The notes beneath the pieces were generated by a model. That model was not told where the DNA came from, did not search any database, and worked only from the letters and a program-made list of their open reading frames with translations. The translations under genes and the position numbers were made by a program. Shown one piece after another: positions 17,638 to 27,357 of a stretch of 64,000 bases of DNA. Numbering within the stretch: position 1 is the stretch's first letter; every line of letters starts with the position of its first letter. Where the stretch lies: contig JAFVTU010000012.1 in the NCBI GenBank assembly GCA_017503075.1, positions 124,001 through 188,000 of the forward strand. Reading direction: 5' to 3'. Origin of the DNA: Paludibacteraceae bacterium. Lineage in GTDB: Bacteria > Bacteroidota > Bacteroidia > Bacteroidales > Paludibacteraceae.

Positions 17638-18804
17638 CTATTTAATCATTTCCTTCATTCTGACAAGAGCAGCGATACAGTCTTCCCGTTTCGAGAAAGC
17701 AGAGAACCGCACAAATCCCTCGCCGCATCTGCCGAAACCGACACCGGGAGTGCAGACCACTTGACATTGCTGCAACAGGTGGTCGAAGAATGTCCAGGAG
17801 TCCCATCCATGCGGAGCTACGCAGAATATATACGGTGCGTTCGTTCCTCCGTACACTTCGTACCCCATATGTTTCAGACCATCCATGATAACAGCTGCTG
17901 TCTCTCTGTAATAGTTCAGATTGTCCGCTATACCTTTTTGCCCTTCCGGTGTTAAAGTGGCTTCTGCTGCACGCTGGGCTATGTATGCTGTGCCGTTATA
18001 CTTGGTGCATTGCCGCCGCATCCACATCGCCTGCAATCCTGTCTCGTACGGTACTACGGTATAGCCGCATCGCACTGCCGTGAAACCGGCACTCTTGCTG
18101 AAACTGTGCACTTCTATTGCCACCTCCTTGGCGCCTTCTATCTCATAGATACTATGCGGAATGCCCGGTTCCGAGACAAAGGCTTCGTAGGCGGCATCGA
18201 AAATAATAATACTCTTGTGTTCACGGGCATACTCCACCCACAAGCGCAGCTGGTCATGCGTGAGCACGACACCTGTTGGGTTGTTGGGAAAGCAGAGGTA
18301 AATGATGTCCACCGGCTGCTTGGGCAGTTCCGGAACAAAAGCATTTTCTTTCATACACGGTATAAAAACTATCTCCCTGCCTGCCATGATATTCGCATCC
18401 ACATAGGCAGGATAGGTAGGGTCAAGAATCGCCACTGTGTTCTTTTGGTCAAATAGTTCGCTGAGATTGCCTAAATCGCTTCCTGCGCCATCGCTGATAA
18501 ACACCTCGTCGGGTTCAAAACAAATCCCGCGAGGGCAGTAAAAAGAGTCGATGATACGCTGCTGCAACCATTGGTAACCGTTTTCGGGACAATAACCACG
18601 GAATGTATCGGCGTGAGCCAACTCTTCTGCAGCGGTGTGCATGGCATCTACGATGACACGGGGCAGCGGACGCGTCACATCGCCCACGCCCATACGCAGC
18701 AGCCTCTCATTCGGATGATGTGCCAGATAAGCGTTCACCCGCAGTTCGATGTCACGAAACAGATAATTAGCCGGTAATTCGGCATAATAGGGATTGATTT
18801 GCAT
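17638..18804 (-). CDS. dapL: LL-diaminopimelate aminotransferase
   Basis: A 388-residue PLP enzyme that converts tetrahydrodipicolinate directly to LL-diaminopimelate with glutamate, the short lysine/peptidoglycan route used by Bacteroidota. Features: RMGVGDVTRPLP near the N-terminus, LDPTYPAYVD, LCFPNNPTG, FDAAYEAFV and the PLP-binding lysine in HSFSKSAGFTAVRCGY. It follows dapF by 2 bp, so the two form an operon. Codon choice (CGG, CCG, many C/G third positions) looks more GC-rich than flanking genes, by eye. Confidence 0.93.
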   Translation of the reverse strand: MQINPYYAELPANYLFRDIELRVNAYLAHHPNERLLRMGVGDVTRPLPRVIVDAMHTAAEELAHADTFRGYCPENGYQWLQQRIIDSFYCPRGICFEPDEVFISDGAGSDLGNLSELFDQKNTVAILDPTYPAYVDANIMAGREIVFIPCMKENAFVPELPKQPVDIIYLCFPNNPTGVVLTHDQLRLWVEYAREHKSIIIFDAAYEAFVSEPGIPHSIYEIEGAKEVAIEVHSFSKSAGFTAVRCGYTVVPYETGLQAMWMRRQCTKYNGTAYIAQRAAEATLTPEGQKGIADNLNYYRETAAVIMDGLKHMGYEVYGGTNAPYIFCVAPHGWDSWTFFDHLLQQCQVVCTPGVGFGRCGEGFVRFSAFSKREDCIAALVRMKEMIK

Positions 18805-18806
18805 GA

Positions 18807-19640
18807 TTATTCCTCCCAGCTATAGGTACCCCGGAACACTTCTGTTGCCGGACCTGTCATGGTAATTCTGTTTTCCAACGGGTCATAATGAATCAATAAC
18901 TCACCTCCCTTGAGGTGCACGATAATCTCCTCTCCTGTCTCACCCATCCGGTACGCCGCTACGGCTGCTGCGCAGGCTCCTGTGCCGCATGCCATAGTCT
19001 CGCCGCTGCCGCGTTCCCACACGCGTACATCTAATTCGCGCGCATTGCGCACATGAGCGAACTCCACATTGGTGCCTTTCGGGAAATGCGGGTGCGTACC
19101 TATTCGTTCGCCCAAATCTGCCATTTCCGCATCGGAGATTACCTCGCTGTGGAAAAATACGGCGTGCGGATTACCCATATTGACGGAGGTGAAACCCAAG
19201 AGGTCACGACCTTTCAAGGCAAGCGAATCAGTGGCTGTCTTCGGGGTGCCCATATCTGCTGTCACTTCGTGTACCAAACCGTTTTGGATGTGAAGACATA
19301 ACTTCCGGATACCCGCAATCGTCTTGATTCTCATCTTTGGCTGTGTACATAAACCGCTTTCGTACAGATATTTGCCTACGCAACGGATGGCATTGCCACA
19401 CATCTCCGCCTCCGAACCATCGGCATTGAAGATACGCATCGACGCTTCGGCTTCTTTGCACGGAAGAATCAGCACTAACCCGTCTGAACCTATTCCGAAA
19501 TGGCGGTCGCTGACAGTACGCGCCAAGGCGGATAAATCCGTACTTGCTATTATGGCGGCTGCGGTTGCAGGGAAACAGTCTATATACACATAGTCATTCC
19601 CTAAGCCGTGCATCTTGACAAATTTCAGCTCTTTTCTCAT
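18807..19640 (-). CDS. dapF: Diaminopimelate epimerase
   Basis: A 277-residue cofactor-free racemase that turns LL- into meso-diaminopimelate for peptidoglycan and lysine. The two catalytic cysteines lie in EMCGNAIRCVGKYLYE and MACGTGACAAAVAAY; HGLGNDYVYID is the usual N-terminus. It heads a dapF-dapL unit behind the promoter at 19718, ahead of the broken glmS. Base composition resembles dapL and the glmS fragment more than the surrounding genes. Confidence 0.95.
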   Translation of the reverse strand: MRKELKFVKMHGLGNDYVYIDCFPATAAAIIASTDLSALARTVSDRHFGIGSDGLVLILPCKEAEASMRIFNADGSEAEMCGNAIRCVGKYLYESGLCTQPKMRIKTIAGIRKLCLHIQNGLVHEVTADMGTPKTATDSLALKGRDLLGFTSVNMGNPHAVFFHSEVISDAEMADLGERIGTHPHFPKGTNVEFAHVRNARELDVRVWERGSGETMACGTGACAAAVAAYRMGETGEEIIVHLKGGELLIHYDPLENRITMTGPATEVFRGTYSWEE

Positions 19641-19717
19641 TTTCGCGCTTTTTCTTTCCCGGGTGACCGTTCATCTTGCGACCCGTTTGCCGGATTGTTA
19701 ATTTTAAAATTCGGGCA

Positions 19718-19748
19718 CAAAGATACAACAAAAACTGCACATACGCAA
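19718..19748 (-). promoter_or_regulatory. Promoter of dapF-dapL
   Basis: Minus-strand TTG (19746-19748), 20 bp, TATCTTTG (19718-19725). The leader to the dapF ATG is about 70 nt. Confidence 0.8.
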
Positions 19749-20190
19749 GTGTATGGGTGTTTTTTTTCTGAGGGCGGTGATAGGCCGCATATGCTCGTAT
19801 AAAGTACAACGAAAGGAGCACCAAGGTGCTCCCTTCTTTAGTACAGAGTAGTGAGTAGTGAGTAGGGAGTACAGCTCCTAACATACGCATAAGATACGCG
19901 TAACATACGCCGCTTTGCAATAGTTGTTCGAACACCATTCAAAGCCTTTTGATTAGTAAACATTTTTCGTACTCCAGTCAACCTTTTTAGGAATCGAGTC
20001 AAAAGTTTACGTTTTTTAAGATCATAACTCAGTAATCGAGTCAACCTTTTTCAGGTTTAGTCAAAAAGTACTTTTTTGTAATTTGGAGTTCTTAGGTTCA
20101 TCCTTGGTTCGTCTTTGGTTCATCCTTGGTTATTAACACGGAAAAGATAGAGAAGGAACAAAGGAAGATAATCTTAACAAACAGCACATA
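19749..20190. other. Gene-free spacer packed with tandem repeats
   Basis: No gene is supported. From left to right: a perfect hairpin GGAGCACC-AA-GGTGCTCC at 19815-19832; four heptamers GAGTAGN at 19846-19873; scattered direct repeats ATCGAGTCAA and GTCAACCTTTTT between 19970 and 20060; and 3.6 units of an 11-bp repeat GGTTCRTCYTT at 20095-20134. This is the space between the dapF promoter and the infB terminator. Confidence 0.7.
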
Positions 20191-20230
20191 AATAATCCAT
20201 CGCACCTCAAATGAGATGCGATGGATTATT
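20191..20230 (-). terminator. Hairpin 3' of infB
   Basis: AATAATCCATCGCA (20191-20204) pairs with TGCGATGGATTATT (20217-20230), with CTCA/TGAG pairing inside the loop. It lies about 60 nt after the infB stop, and a modest T-rich stretch follows on the minus strand. Confidence 0.7.
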
Positions 20231-20231
20231 A

Positions 20232-20276
20232 CTAGTTATTCTAGTTGGGCTAGTTAAGCTAGTTGAACTAGTTGGC
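20232..20276. repeat. 9-bp tandem array CTAGTTNNN in the infB 3' UTR
   Basis: Five nonamers in exact register share the six bases CTAGTT, while the last three differ in every unit (ATT, GGG, AAG, GAA, GGC). A second array with CTAG every 9 bp is at 58005-58040. Confidence 0.9.
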
Positions 20277-20287
20277 TAGATTATTTT

Positions 20288-23062
20288 TTATAGGGTCTTA
20301 GCTACCTCGATTTGCTCGAAGGTCTCGATGAGGTCGCCTTCTACAATATCGTTGTAACTCTTGATGCTCAAACCACATTCCATATTGAGACCTGCCTCCT
20401 TGATATCATCCTTACCATGCTTGAGCGAAGACAACTCGCCAGTATGGATAACGATACCGTCACGGATTACGCGGCATTTATTAGCACGTTTGGCCTTACC
20501 CTCACGCACGATACAACCTGCGATAGTACCCACCTTGGAGATACGGAAAGTTTGCAATACCTCGAGCGTAGCAGTAACCTCCTCCTTGATATCTGGCGAA
20601 AGCATACCAGCCATAGCCGACTTGATCTCTTCGATAGCATCGTAGATGATAGAATAGATGCGGATGTCCACTTCTTCGCCCTCTGCCATCTTACGCGCTG
20701 TGCTGGTAGGACGGACATTAAAGCCGACGATAATCGCATCCGAAGCAGCAGCCAACAGCACATCAGAGTCGGAGATTGCACCCACAGCACCGTGGATAAC
20801 ATTGACTTGGATATTCTCGGTAGAGAGTTTGATGAGCGAGTCTTTGAGCGCCTCCACAGAGCCGTCCACATCACCCTTGACGATGATATTGAGCTCTTTG
20901 AAGTCACCAATAGCCAGACGACGACCAATCTCGTCCAAACCAACGTGTTTCTTGGTGCGGAGCGACATCTCGCGTTGCAATTGCTCGCGTTTGTTAGCAA
21001 TATCGCGTGCCTCTTGCTCGGTAGCCATCACATTGAACTCATCACCTGCCTGTGGTGCGCCATTAAGACCAAGAATCAAACATGGCTCGCCAGGAAGGGC
21101 TTGTTGGATACGTTGTCCGCGCTCGTTGAACATGGCTTTGATCTTACCATGATAGATACCTGCGAGGACTATATCGCCATGATGGAGGGTACCATCCTGC
21201 ACAAGCACAGTAGCCACATAGCCGCGACCTTTGTCGAGCGACGACTCGATGATAGAGCCCTTGGCACGGCGGTTTGGATTGGCTTTGAGTTCGAGCATCT
21301 CGGCTTCGAGAAGCACTTTCTCAAGGAGTTCGAAGACGCCTTCACCCTTCTTAGCTGAGATATGTTGGCATTGGTAAGAACCACCCCAATCCTCTACGAG
21401 GATATTCATATTGGAGAGTTGCTCCTTAATCTTATCTGGATTAGCACTTGGTTTATCGCACTTGTTGATAGCGAAAATCATTGGCACACCAGCTGCTTGC
21501 GCGTGGTTGATGGCCTCGATAGTCTGCGGCATGACGGCATCGTCGGCAGCCACAATGATAATCGCGATATCCGTCACTTTCGCACCACGGGCACGCATGG
21601 CGGTAAACGCCTCGTGACCAGGAGTATCGAGGAAAGTGATATGCTGACCATTCTTCAGCTTCACATTATACGCACCGATGTGCTGGGTGATACCACCTGC
21701 CTCACCCGCAATCACGTTGGCATTACGGATATGGTCGAGGAGCGATGTCTTACCGTGGTCCACGTGACCCATGACGGTTACGATTGGGCAGCGTTCGGTG
21801 ATATCCTCTTCGTTGATAACCTCATCGGCATTGATTTCCTCAACCACTTCGGCAGAAACGAACTCGGTGGAGAAGCCAAACTCCTCGGCTACGAGGTTGA
21901 TGGTTTCGGCGTCCAAACGTTGGTTGATACTAACCATGACGCCAAGCATCATACAGGTACCGATGACCTTGGTCACTGGCACGTTCATCATCACGGCGAG
22001 GTCGTTGGCAGTCACAAACTCGGTGAGTTTGAGCACTTTGCTTTGCTCTTGCTCCGCAGCGCGCTCTTGCGCCATCTTCTCGCGCTCTAACTCGCGACGC
22101 TCACGTTTGTGCTTGCTGGTAGTACTCTTACCTTTGTTGCCTTGGAGGCGTTGGATAGTCTCCTTGATTTGGCGCTGTACCTCCTCGTCATCGACCTCCA
22201 CTTTGAAGCCTTTGGCTTTGTTGTTCTTCTTTTGAGGTTTTTGATTGCGTGCATCATTTACGTCCACCTTGTTTTGTTTGATGCGTTCGCGTTTGCGTTT
22301 CTCGCCTCCATCTTTAGGTGCATCAGCCGCATTGCCTGATTTGCCTCCATTGTTGTTGGTAGCAGGTTTGTTGGCTTTGCGTTGTTGCTCACGTGCTTCG
22401 CGCTCTTTGCGCTTCTCCTCTTTGGTTTTCTTTGTTGGGTGAGTAGCTTGGTTGATACTACTTAAGTCAATCTTACCCAACACCTTAGGTGCATTTTTGA
22501 GCACAGGTTTACCCAAGCGGAAGATTTCTTCTTCCTCTTTTTCTTCTTGCACAGGTTCCTCTACTGGTTCTGTAGCTTTAGCAGCTTCCGCAGCTTTCTT
22601 GGCCTCGGCTTCTGCTTTCGCTTTGGCGTCCGCTTCGGCTTTTGCCTTAGCGGCAGCTTCTTTCTGAGCAGCGATGCGTGCCTCCTCCGCTTTTTTTGCC
22701 TCTTCAGCGGCTTTGCGAGCAGCTTCCTCCTCTGCCTTGCGCTTTTTATCAGCATCAAGGTCAATAGAGCCAACTATCTTGGGCTTAGGAACCTCAGTTG
22801 GTATATGTTCAGGCTTCTTTGGCTCATCTATAGCTACGGATTTAGGGATATCCTGCTCTTGACGAGCTTGCGCCTGACGTTCTGCTTCCATCTTCAAGGC
22901 CATGTCCTTGTTAAATTCTTTAGCAAGCAAAAGGTACAAGTCGTCTTCGATACGGATGTTTGGATCCATAGCGATCTCCTTACCCTGCTTTTTACAGAAT
23001 TCCACGGCGGTGGACATGCCAATGTTTAATTCTTTACAAGCTTTGATAAGTTTAATTGCCAT
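20288..23062 (-). CDS. infB: Translation initiation factor IF-2
   Basis: GTPase that places fMet-tRNA on the 30S subunit. From this start it has about 924 residues. Layout: a short N-terminal IF2N segment ([15 protein letters not shown]), a long charged Ala/Lys/Glu-rich linker (~residues 80-330), the G domain ([35 protein letters not shown]) and domains III-IV. An in-frame ATG at 23119 would add 19 residues, but those lie in repeat-like sequence (a CGCAAAG/CTTTGCG hairpin). I prefer the ATG at 23062, which starts the conserved segment. Last gene of rimP-nusA-infB. Confidence 0.95.
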   Translation of the reverse strand: MAIKLIKACKELNIGMSTAVEFCKKQGKEIAMDPNIRIEDDLYLLLAKEFNKDMALKMEAERQAQARQEQDIPKSVAIDEPKKPEHIPTEVPKPKIVGSIDLDADKKRKAEEEAARKAAEEAKKAEEARIAAQKEAAAKAKAEADAKAKAEAEAKKAAEAAKATEPVEEPVQEEKEEEEIFRLGKPVLKNAPKVLGKIDLSSINQATHPTKKTKEEKRKEREAREQQRKANKPATNNNGGKSGNAADAPKDGGEKRKRERIKQNKVDVNDARNQKPQKKNNKAKGFKVEVDDEEVQRQIKETIQRLQGNKGKSTTSKHKRERRELEREKMAQERAAEQEQSKVLKLTEFVTANDLAVMMNVPVTKVIGTCMMLGVMVSINQRLDAETINLVAEEFGFSTEFVSAEVVEEINADEVINEEDITERCPIVTVMGHVDHGKTSLLDHIRNANVIAGEAGGITQHIGAYNVKLKNGQHITFLDTPGHEAFTAMRARGAKVTDIAIIIVAADDAVMPQTIEAINHAQAAGVPMIFAINKCDKPSANPDKIKEQLSNMNILVEDWGGSYQCQHISAKKGEGVFELLEKVLLEAEMLELKANPNRRAKGSIIESSLDKGRGYVATVLVQDGTLHHGDIVLAGIYHGKIKAMFNERGQRIQQALPGEPCLILGLNGAPQAGDEFNVMATEQEARDIANKREQLQREMSLRTKKHVGLDEIGRRLAIGDFKELNIIVKGDVDGSVEALKDSLIKLSTENIQVNVIHGAVGAISDSDVLLAAASDAIIVGFNVRPTSTARKMAEGEEVDIRIYSIIYDAIEEIKSAMAGMLSPDIKEEVTATLEVLQTFRISKVGTIAGCIVREGKAKRANKCRVIRDGIVIHTGELSSLKHGKDDIKEAGLNMECGLSIKSYNDIVEGDLIETFEQIEVAKTL

Positions 23063-23263
23063 ATCGTCGGAATTGGCTTGTCGCAAAGAATCCGCTTTGC
23101 GAATTAAGGCGACCGCCATCCCTCCTCTTAACTCGAGCCCACGAGGCTCTCGTTAGTAAGCGGCTTTCGCCGCCATGGCGGTTTCCCGCCTGTCAGGGGA
23201 CTTCGTGGATTTTAGAGCGAGGAGGCCCTCCATTCCGAGAGGGGATTTATTATTTATACTTAA
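23063..23263. other. nusA-infB spacer with palindromes
   Basis: An unusually long spacer for this operon. It holds CCGCCATGGCGG (23170-23181, perfect palindrome), CGCAAAG/CTTTGCG around 23083-23102, and GC-rich words such as CTGTCAGGGGACTTCG and CCCTCC/GAGGGG. These may form hairpins in the polycistronic mRNA between nusA and infB. Confidence 0.6.
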
Positions 23264-24523
23264 TTATTCTTCAAACTCAGATGCTAAGATAGAGAGAACT
23301 TCGTCAATGGTTTCTTCTTCAAGGTCAACTCTCTTAATCAAATCTTCCTTACCAACACCCAAAACTGCCTTTGCGGTATCTAAGCCAATAGCTTTGAATG
23401 CATCCAATACCCATTGATCGATCTCGTCATTAAATTCATCAAGATAAATATCTTCGGTGTCAGCATCATCCATCTCACGATACACATCAATTTGATAACC
23501 AGTCAACATACTTGCCAACTTGATATTATAACCACCCTTACCGATTGCCAAAGACACCTCGTCTGGTTGCAAATACACATCTACTTTCTTCTCCTCTTCG
23601 TTAACAGTCATAGAGGAAATCTTAGCTGGTGCCAGTGCACGTTGGATATAAAGATTGATATTCGAGGTATAGTGAATGACATCAATATTCTCATTGCGCA
23701 ACTCGCGCACGATACCATGTATACGTGCACCCTTGATACCTACACACGCACCTACAGGGTCAATTCGATCATCAAATGACTCTACCGCAACTTTAGCTCG
23801 TTCACCTGGGATTCGAGCAATATTCTTAATCGCGATCAACCCATCATGCACCTCAGGTACCTCCTGCTCAAACAAGCGTTGCAAAAACAAAGGAGATGTA
23901 CGAGAAAGAATAATCTTAGGATTTTGATTGGTATTATCTACTTTCACGACCACCGCGCGAACGGTATCACCTTTGCGATAAAAATCAGTTGGTATCTGAT
24001 TTTGTTTTGGTAAGTAGAGTTCGTTGCCTTCCTCATCCAAAAGGAGCATTTCTTTCTTCCATACTTGATATAACTCACCACTTACCACTTGACCGAGCAT
24101 TTCGCTATAGTGCAAATACAAGTTTTTCTTTTGTAAATCTAGAATACGACTAGCCAAAGTCTGACGGAGGTTTAGAATCATACGACGACCAAAAGAAGAA
24201 AACTCCACTTTATCTGTCACTTCTTCTCCTACTTGTGCTTCGTCATCCAATAGTAATGCTTCTGACAATGCAATTTGGGTATTCTCATTAGCCACATCAT
24301 CATCTTCCATAACAACACGGTTACGATAAATCTCCAAATCACCTTTATCGGGATTGATAATCACATCATAATTTTCGTCGGTGCCATACATTTTTGCTAT
24401 TACATTGCAGAACGACTCCTTGAGTACCGTCATCAATGTTTGACGATCAATGTTTTTAAATTCTTTGAATTCTGAAAAGTTATCAATCAAGTTGATACCT
24501 TCTTTTTGTTGTTTTGTTGCCAT
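23264..24523 (-). CDS. nusA: Transcription termination/antitermination factor NusA
   Basis: A 419-residue RNA-polymerase-binding factor. Order: N-terminal domain binding the flap (LMTVLKESFCNVIAKMYG), an S1 domain (~130-205), two KH domains (VGACVGIKGARIHGIVREL; VSLAIGKGGYNIKLASMLTG) and a short acidic tail, with no extra C-terminal repeats as usual outside Proteobacteria. It lies 25 bp after rimP and is expected to be co-transcribed with rimP and infB. Confidence 0.96.
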   Translation of the reverse strand: MATKQQKEGINLIDNFSEFKEFKNIDRQTLMTVLKESFCNVIAKMYGTDENYDVIINPDKGDLEIYRNRVVMEDDDVANENTQIALSEALLLDDEAQVGEEVTDKVEFSSFGRRMILNLRQTLASRILDLQKKNLYLHYSEMLGQVVSGELYQVWKKEMLLLDEEGNELYLPKQNQIPTDFYRKGDTVRAVVVKVDNTNQNPKIILSRTSPLFLQRLFEQEVPEVHDGLIAIKNIARIPGERAKVAVESFDDRIDPVGACVGIKGARIHGIVRELRNENIDVIHYTSNINLYIQRALAPAKISSMTVNEEEKKVDVYLQPDEVSLAIGKGGYNIKLASMLTGYQIDVYREMDDADTEDIYLDEFNDEIDQWVLDAFKAIGLDTAKAVLGVGKEDLIKRVDLEEETIDEVLSILASEFEE

Positions 24524-24548
24524 TTTTTATATTGTTTTAATATTTATC

Positions 24549-25016
24549 TTAAAATTTCAAATCATACTTAGCATACTTCAAAGCGTCATATGCAAAAGTT
24601 AGTGTTTGAATTTCTTTTTGTTTGCGCTTTTTTCCTTCTACCGCCACCATCACTTCGGTGTCAATGGAAAATGTATCTTCATCTACACTAACTAATGCGC
24701 CACGGTATTTCTTGCCATCTGATGCTAGAACCTCCACATCATGACCAAGGTGCTTCATATACTGCATTTTGGTTACAAATGGAGCAGTCAAACTTACGCT
24801 GCCCACCTCCAAAGCATAATCCTCAATTCCTTGCGCATCTAATTGCTCTACAAGGAAATGATTAAGCGTAGCACAAAAATCAACGTCCACACCTTCCATC
24901 TTATCCACTTCTACAAGAATCTCATTTTGTGCACTAACCTTCAAAGTTATGAGCTCATAGCCAGTACCTTGCAGTTGCTCTTCCACGAGCGTTTGTATGT
25001 ATTGTTTATCCACCAT
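24549..25016 (-). CDS. rimP: Ribosome maturation factor RimP
   Basis: A 155-residue protein needed for 30S maturation. The N-terminal alpha/beta domain carries VEVDKMEGVDVDFCATLNHF and LEVGSVSLTAPF; the C-terminal part is an SH3-like barrel (GKKYRGALVSVDEDTFSID). First gene of the classical rimP-nusA-infB operon. Its leader contains a strong hairpin just before the start codon. Confidence 0.93.
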   Translation of the reverse strand: MVDKQYIQTLVEEQLQGTGYELITLKVSAQNEILVEVDKMEGVDVDFCATLNHFLVEQLDAQGIEDYALEVGSVSLTAPFVTKMQYMKHLGHDVEVLASDGKKYRGALVSVDEDTFSIDTEVMVAVEGKKRKQKEIQTLTFAYDALKYAKYDLKF

Positions 25017-25035
25017 AGTCCTATTTTCATAAAAT

Positions 25036-25061
25036 CGAGGGAACCTTTTCGGGTCCCCTCG
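25036..25061 (-). promoter_or_regulatory. Leader hairpin before rimP
   Basis: On the minus strand CGAGGGGACC pairs with GGTTCCCTCG (ten pairs, one G-U) around a CGAAAA loop, followed by ATTTTATG. It sits between promoter and rimP start, so it is in the 5' UTR and looks like a short attenuator or protein-binding hairpin. Confidence 0.65.
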
Positions 25062-25074
25062 TTCATTTCCGCTG

Positions 25075-25106
25075 CAAAATTACAACATTTTTCTGATATA
25101 TACAAA
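25075..25106 (-). promoter_or_regulatory. Promoter of rimP-nusA-infB
   Basis: Minus-strand TTTG (25103-25106), 20 bp, TAATTTTG (25075-25082). The leader to the rimP ATG is about 50 nt and contains the hairpin at 25036. Confidence 0.83.
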
Positions 25107-25141
25107 TATTTTTGAAAAAAAATGCTTTTTTCTTTATAACC

Positions 25142-26086
25142 TTACCGCAACCACGGATATTTTTGTTGCAAGTCCTGCATTTTTTGCGCTATTCGTTGCT
25201 CAAATTTCATTGCCTCTTCTGATTCAGGATGCAAGAAGCGATGTTGACGATCAAGCCACAATTGATGCAGCGTTCGCATCTCATTCTTCGTGTCGGCTGT
25301 CATATACGTATCTACAAAACGTTGCCAGATGTAATCCACCGCCACTTGCGAGGGATGAACCATATCTTCCGCATAGAAGCGATAATCGCGTAACTCGTCC
25401 AGCATGATTTCGTAAGCAGGGAAATAAGAGTATGTGGATGTTGGATTCAAATCTTTGGCACGGGCTATCAAGACATCAATAGCTTGCAGCAGATTGGCCT
25501 TGCTCAAATGATTGGCATGTAGTCCATCTTTGATATGGCGAATAGGACTAACCGTAAAAATCCAATGTTTATTGGGTATTTGGTCCAATAAAGGCAACCA
25601 ACTTTCTATAATTTCAGATGCTGACATACAATAACGATTAAATCGCTCTGCTGGCATTTTGTGGCAGTTGGTTACAACCATACCATCCATTTTATACACC
25701 CATGATGTGCCAAAAGTCACGATGATAGTACTTGCCTCCTGCAAAGCTGTACACAAGAGCGTTTGACTCTCTTCGCAACGCGCTAATAGTACGTCCTTGT
25801 CTAGATGTGAGAAACTGCCATGGTGCATCATCGAGTGCCACAAGCCATTATGCTGAACAATCCCGATACCCATTTCCCGATTCACGACTCCCGACAATGT
25901 CTTAGCGATTGACGCAGGATTATACAATGTACCAAACGGATTAACTGTTGTTTGAAAATAATGCTCTCCAAACTTCGCACCTATATTGTCGGCAAAACAT
26001 GACCCCAAGAGCAGGATCTTGTCATCATAACCTATCTTCTTCTCCGAAGGAGCGATATCTACTGATGTATAAAGTTTCATATCCAA
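25142..26086 (-). CDS. GSCFA domain protein
   Basis: A 314-residue protein named for its motif, seen here as LLGSCFADNIGAKFG. It belongs to the SGNH-hydrolase-like GSCFA family, widespread in Bacteroidota and of unproven substrate, possibly an esterase acting on glycans. A further family-like block is MVHPSQVAVDYIWQRF, with Asp/His-type catalytic residues. Five heptamers of the TCCCGAT type (25861-25895) lie inside the frame and encode SGVVNREMGIG. It follows the FtsX-like permease gene by 6 bp, so the two are probably one operon. Confidence 0.85.
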   Translation of the reverse strand: MDMKLYTSVDIAPSEKKIGYDDKILLLGSCFADNIGAKFGEHYFQTTVNPFGTLYNPASIAKTLSGVVNREMGIGIVQHNGLWHSMMHHGSFSHLDKDVLLARCEESQTLLCTALQEASTIIVTFGTSWVYKMDGMVVTNCHKMPAERFNRYCMSASEIIESWLPLLDQIPNKHWIFTVSPIRHIKDGLHANHLSKANLLQAIDVLIARAKDLNPTSTYSYFPAYEIMLDELRDYRFYAEDMVHPSQVAVDYIWQRFVDTYMTADTKNEMRTLHQLWLDRQHRFLHPESEEAMKFEQRIAQKMQDLQQKYPWLR

Positions 26087-26092
26087 ACTTCC

Positions 26093-27349
26093 TTATTCAA
26101 AATGCATTACTTTGGCAGGGCTAATCTGTGATACGATGGCAGATGGTGCCAACATAATCATCCATGCCACCAACAACACGCCCACGTTCAATGCTGCCAA
26201 CCAACCCCATGGGAAAGCCATTGGCACATAGCTCACGTAATATACCGCAGCGTCCAATGGTATTATTTGCGTGAAATACTGCAGTGCCACTATTCCTAAA
26301 CCTAGCACATTTCCCCATAGCATACCTTTGCCCACCAACAATATCGCTTCGTAAATAAAAATACGACGCACAAAACGATTATCTGCTCCCAATGCTTTCA
26401 GCGTTCCAATCAATGTAATACTCTCCAATATCAAGATAATCAATCCTGTAATGATACTAAATCCTGATACCGCCAACATCAATGCAATAATTATTACCAC
26501 ATTCATATCCAGCAAATCCAACCACCCAAAAATCTGTGGATTCAACTGCTCAAGTGTTTGAGTGTAAAACGCATTGCCCGCTTCGTCCAACCGATTGGCG
26601 GTTGCAAAATACACACAGTCGGCAGCTTCGTGCAAATGTTTCAAGTCATCTACCGATACCTCTATGCCAGAAGCTTGCGATGCTTTCCAGTGATTCAGTT
26701 GGCGCACCAACTCAATATCTCCTAATATAAACAAGCGATCCATTTCGCTCATATATGTGTTATATAGTCCTGATATATACAGCTTGCGCACGCGCAAATC
26801 TTCTTGTACGAAATAACACAAAATAGGATCACCTACCGACAAATGCAGTTGGTTAGCCAATACAGTAGAGATGATTACTTCGTTCTTTTCTTTTGGCAAT
26901 GAGCCACATATGAGGTTCTCATTGAAATAACTCCAATAATCTGTACCCTTGAAAATGATTCCTTGAAATGCACTATCAGTTTTCAATATACCTGGTTTAG
27001 ATGCAAAGAGTGATACATGCTCCACGTGAGGTAATCCCCGCAATTTCATCAGCAACGAATCCGACACTTCCACTGGTTGTAGTTCGTAGGTCGCATTATT
27101 GTCAAAATTCACCACTTGGATATGGCTGCCAAAGCCCGCCACCTTGCGCTGAATCTCTTGTTTGAAGCCTACCACTACACAAATCGCTACAATCATCACC
27201 ATTACTCCTATCACTATTCCACCAAGAGCTACACGCACCGCAGGACGCGATGCACGCGCTTTCCCCTCATCAGAAAAGTACAATCTACGAGCAATTTTCC
27301 ACTCCGAAGAATGATTAAACATTTTGTTTGGCATAATTTTTGTAGGCAT
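26093..27349 (-). CDS. FtsX/LolC-E-like ABC transporter permease
   Basis: A 418-residue inner-membrane protein with the MacB/LolE pattern: one N-terminal helix (VALGGIVIGVMVMIVAICVV), a large periplasmic domain (~60-275) and three C-terminal helices. It resembles lipoprotein-releasing permeases, which pass lipoproteins to a periplasmic carrier; no LolD ATPase gene is adjacent. The start is uncertain: in-frame ATGs also occur at 27334 and 27325, and the divergent gene begins only 8 bp away, so a start inside the listed frame is likely. Confidence 0.83.
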   Translation of the reverse strand: MPTKIMPNKMFNHSSEWKIARRLYFSDEGKARASRPAVRVALGGIVIGVMVMIVAICVVVGFKQEIQRKVAGFGSHIQVVNFDNNATYELQPVEVSDSLLMKLRGLPHVEHVSLFASKPGILKTDSAFQGIIFKGTDYWSYFNENLICGSLPKEKNEVIISTVLANQLHLSVGDPILCYFVQEDLRVRKLYISGLYNTYMSEMDRLFILGDIELVRQLNHWKASQASGIEVSVDDLKHLHEAADCVYFATANRLDEAGNAFYTQTLEQLNPQIFGWLDLLDMNVVIIIALMLAVSGFSIITGLIILILESITLIGTLKALGADNRFVRRIFIYEAILLVGKGMLWGNVLGLGIVALQYFTQIIPLDAAVYYVSYVPMAFPWGWLAALNVGVLLVAWMIMLAPSAIVSQISPAKVMHFE

Positions 27350-27357
27350 TTACTACG

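Noticed and set aside
20288-23119. Long infB start at 23119
   Set aside because: The extra 19 residues are encoded by repeat-like hairpin sequence; conserved IF-2 sequence begins at 23062.
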